Shown here in pieces: positions 5,999-6,222 of a DNA stretch of 6,222 bases. The translations under genes and the position numbers were made by a program. How positions within the stretch are numbered: the stretch's first letter is position 1; every line of letters starts with the position of its first letter. The notes below the pieces were generated by a model. The model worked only from the letters and a program-made list of their open reading frames with translations, had not been told where the DNA came from and made no database searches. Source of the stretch: Deltaproteobacteria bacterium (GTDB taxonomy: Bacteria; Desulfobacterota_B; Binatia; UBA9968); assembly GCA_005879255.1 (NCBI GenBank), contig VBKY01000341.1, positions 1 through 6,222 of the forward strand. Direction: 5' to 3'.

Positions 5999-6028
5999 AG
6001 CTTATTCAAGCATCGAACCGCTTGTCAA
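5999..6028 (-). promoter_or_regulatory. Candidate sigma-70-type promoter of the minus-strand cluster
   Basis: On the minus strand a perfect TTGACA -35 box lies at 6028-6023. After 18 bases comes TAAGCT (6004-5999), a poor -10 box matching 3 of 6 consensus positions. Transcription would start near 5992, giving a leader of roughly two dozen bases that contains the Shine-Dalgarno. The -35 is convincing; the weak -10 would fit a promoter needing an activator. Both boxes lie inside palindromes, which supports regulation here. Confidence 0.4.
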
Positions 6029-6031
6029 GCG
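6000..6031. promoter_or_regulatory. Tandem palindromic operator candidates over the promoter
   Basis: Two palindromes with the same half-site occur in tandem: GCTT-ATTC-AAGC (6000-6011) and CGCTTG-T-CAAGCG (6019-6031). Their centres are about 19.5 bases apart, close to two helical turns, so two regulator dimers could bind the same face. A further GCTT half-site follows at 6036-6039. The first palindrome covers the candidate -10 and the second the -35, a layout expected for a repressor. The regulator is not identified in the window. Confidence 0.5.
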
Positions 6032-6121
6032 AAGTGCTTCACAGCGCGCTACAAAACGCTAAAACAAGACAAATTGAGAGTGGATCTATGACAAAAAGCC
6101 CGGTCTGCGGATGGGCAATCG

Positions 6122-6222
6122 ATGGATCGGCTTGTTGAAGGATCGGCGGAACTTTTGAGAGAATTGGTTTCGGGCGAAAGTTATGGAGCCTTCTCAATCG
6201 GCAAACTGACAGTAAACGTCGA
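6122..6222 (+). CDS. Possible start of a divergent gene, unknown function, partial
   Basis: An open frame begins at ATG 6122 and runs off the right edge after 33 codons. The peptide starts MDRLVEGSAELLRELVSG and continues ESYGAFSIGKLTVNV. Its mix of acidic, aliphatic and glycine residues looks like real protein, whereas the minus-strand frame open over the same bases is proline-rich and unlike a gene. GGATGGG ten bases or less upstream is a weak ribosome site. A weak plus-strand promoter could be TTCACA (6038-6043) with TAAAAC (6060-6065), 16 bases apart. I do not recognise the family and see no helix-turn-helix in the visible part. Too short to be sure that it is a gene. Confidence 0.35.
   Translation, partial: MDRLVEGSAELLRELVSGESYGAFSIGKLTVNV

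Noticed and set aside
6042..6222. Minus-strand frame entering from the right edge, as the end of an upstream gene
   Set aside because: The roughly 60-residue peptide is rich in Pro, Leu and Arg without motif, and the opposite strand has a more protein-like frame.

Overview
The window looks like chromosomal DNA from an uncultivated, moderately GC-rich Gram-negative bacterium. Two periplasmic binding proteins with Sec-type leaders sit beside a CoA-thioester catabolic gene set. No gene fixes the phylum. The style (solute-receptor genes next to CaiB/BaiF-type CoA-transferases, with degenerate repeat hairpins between genes) recalls soil and sediment metagenome lineages such as Tectomicrobia, Rokubacteria or deltaproteobacteria-like groups, but that is only an impression.

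All clearly identifiable genes lie on the minus strand and read right to left. In transcription order they are: a crotonase-fold enoyl-CoA hydratase/lyase resembling hydroxycinnamoyl-CoA hydratase-lyase (5129-5968); an acyl-CoA dehydrogenase (3821-4984); a class III CoA-transferase that appears to lack the catalytic Asp (2507-3715); a second class III CoA-transferase that has it (1214-2428); an NMT1/SsuA-type ABC substrate-binding protein (183-1166); and the first 62 codons of a TctC/Bug-like receptor running off the left edge (1-186). Upstream of the first gene are a perfect TTGACA -35 box, two tandem GCTT/AAGC palindromes and a strong Shine-Dalgarno. A short open frame on the plus strand at 6122 may be the start of a divergent gene.

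The genes suggest one pathway. An organic acid is captured in the periplasm, activated by CoA transfer, desaturated at C2-C3 by the dehydrogenase, then hydrated and possibly cleaved by the crotonase. The set CoA-transferase pair + dehydrogenase + hydratase matches the bbsEFGH module for benzylsuccinate oxidation, in mirror order. The hydratase instead points to an aryl-propanoid-like substrate. The true substrate cannot be read from the sequence.

The most unusual structure is between the genes. Each of the three larger gaps (2429-2506, 3716-3820, 4985-5128) is largely filled by an imperfect inverted repeat whose arms are built from degenerate 7-base units. The unit differs between gaps (about TTCCAGA, TCGAGGA and GTCAGAA). 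The three genes translated directly after these repeats lack a clear Shine-Dalgarno, while the two genes without such a repeat upstream have strong ones.
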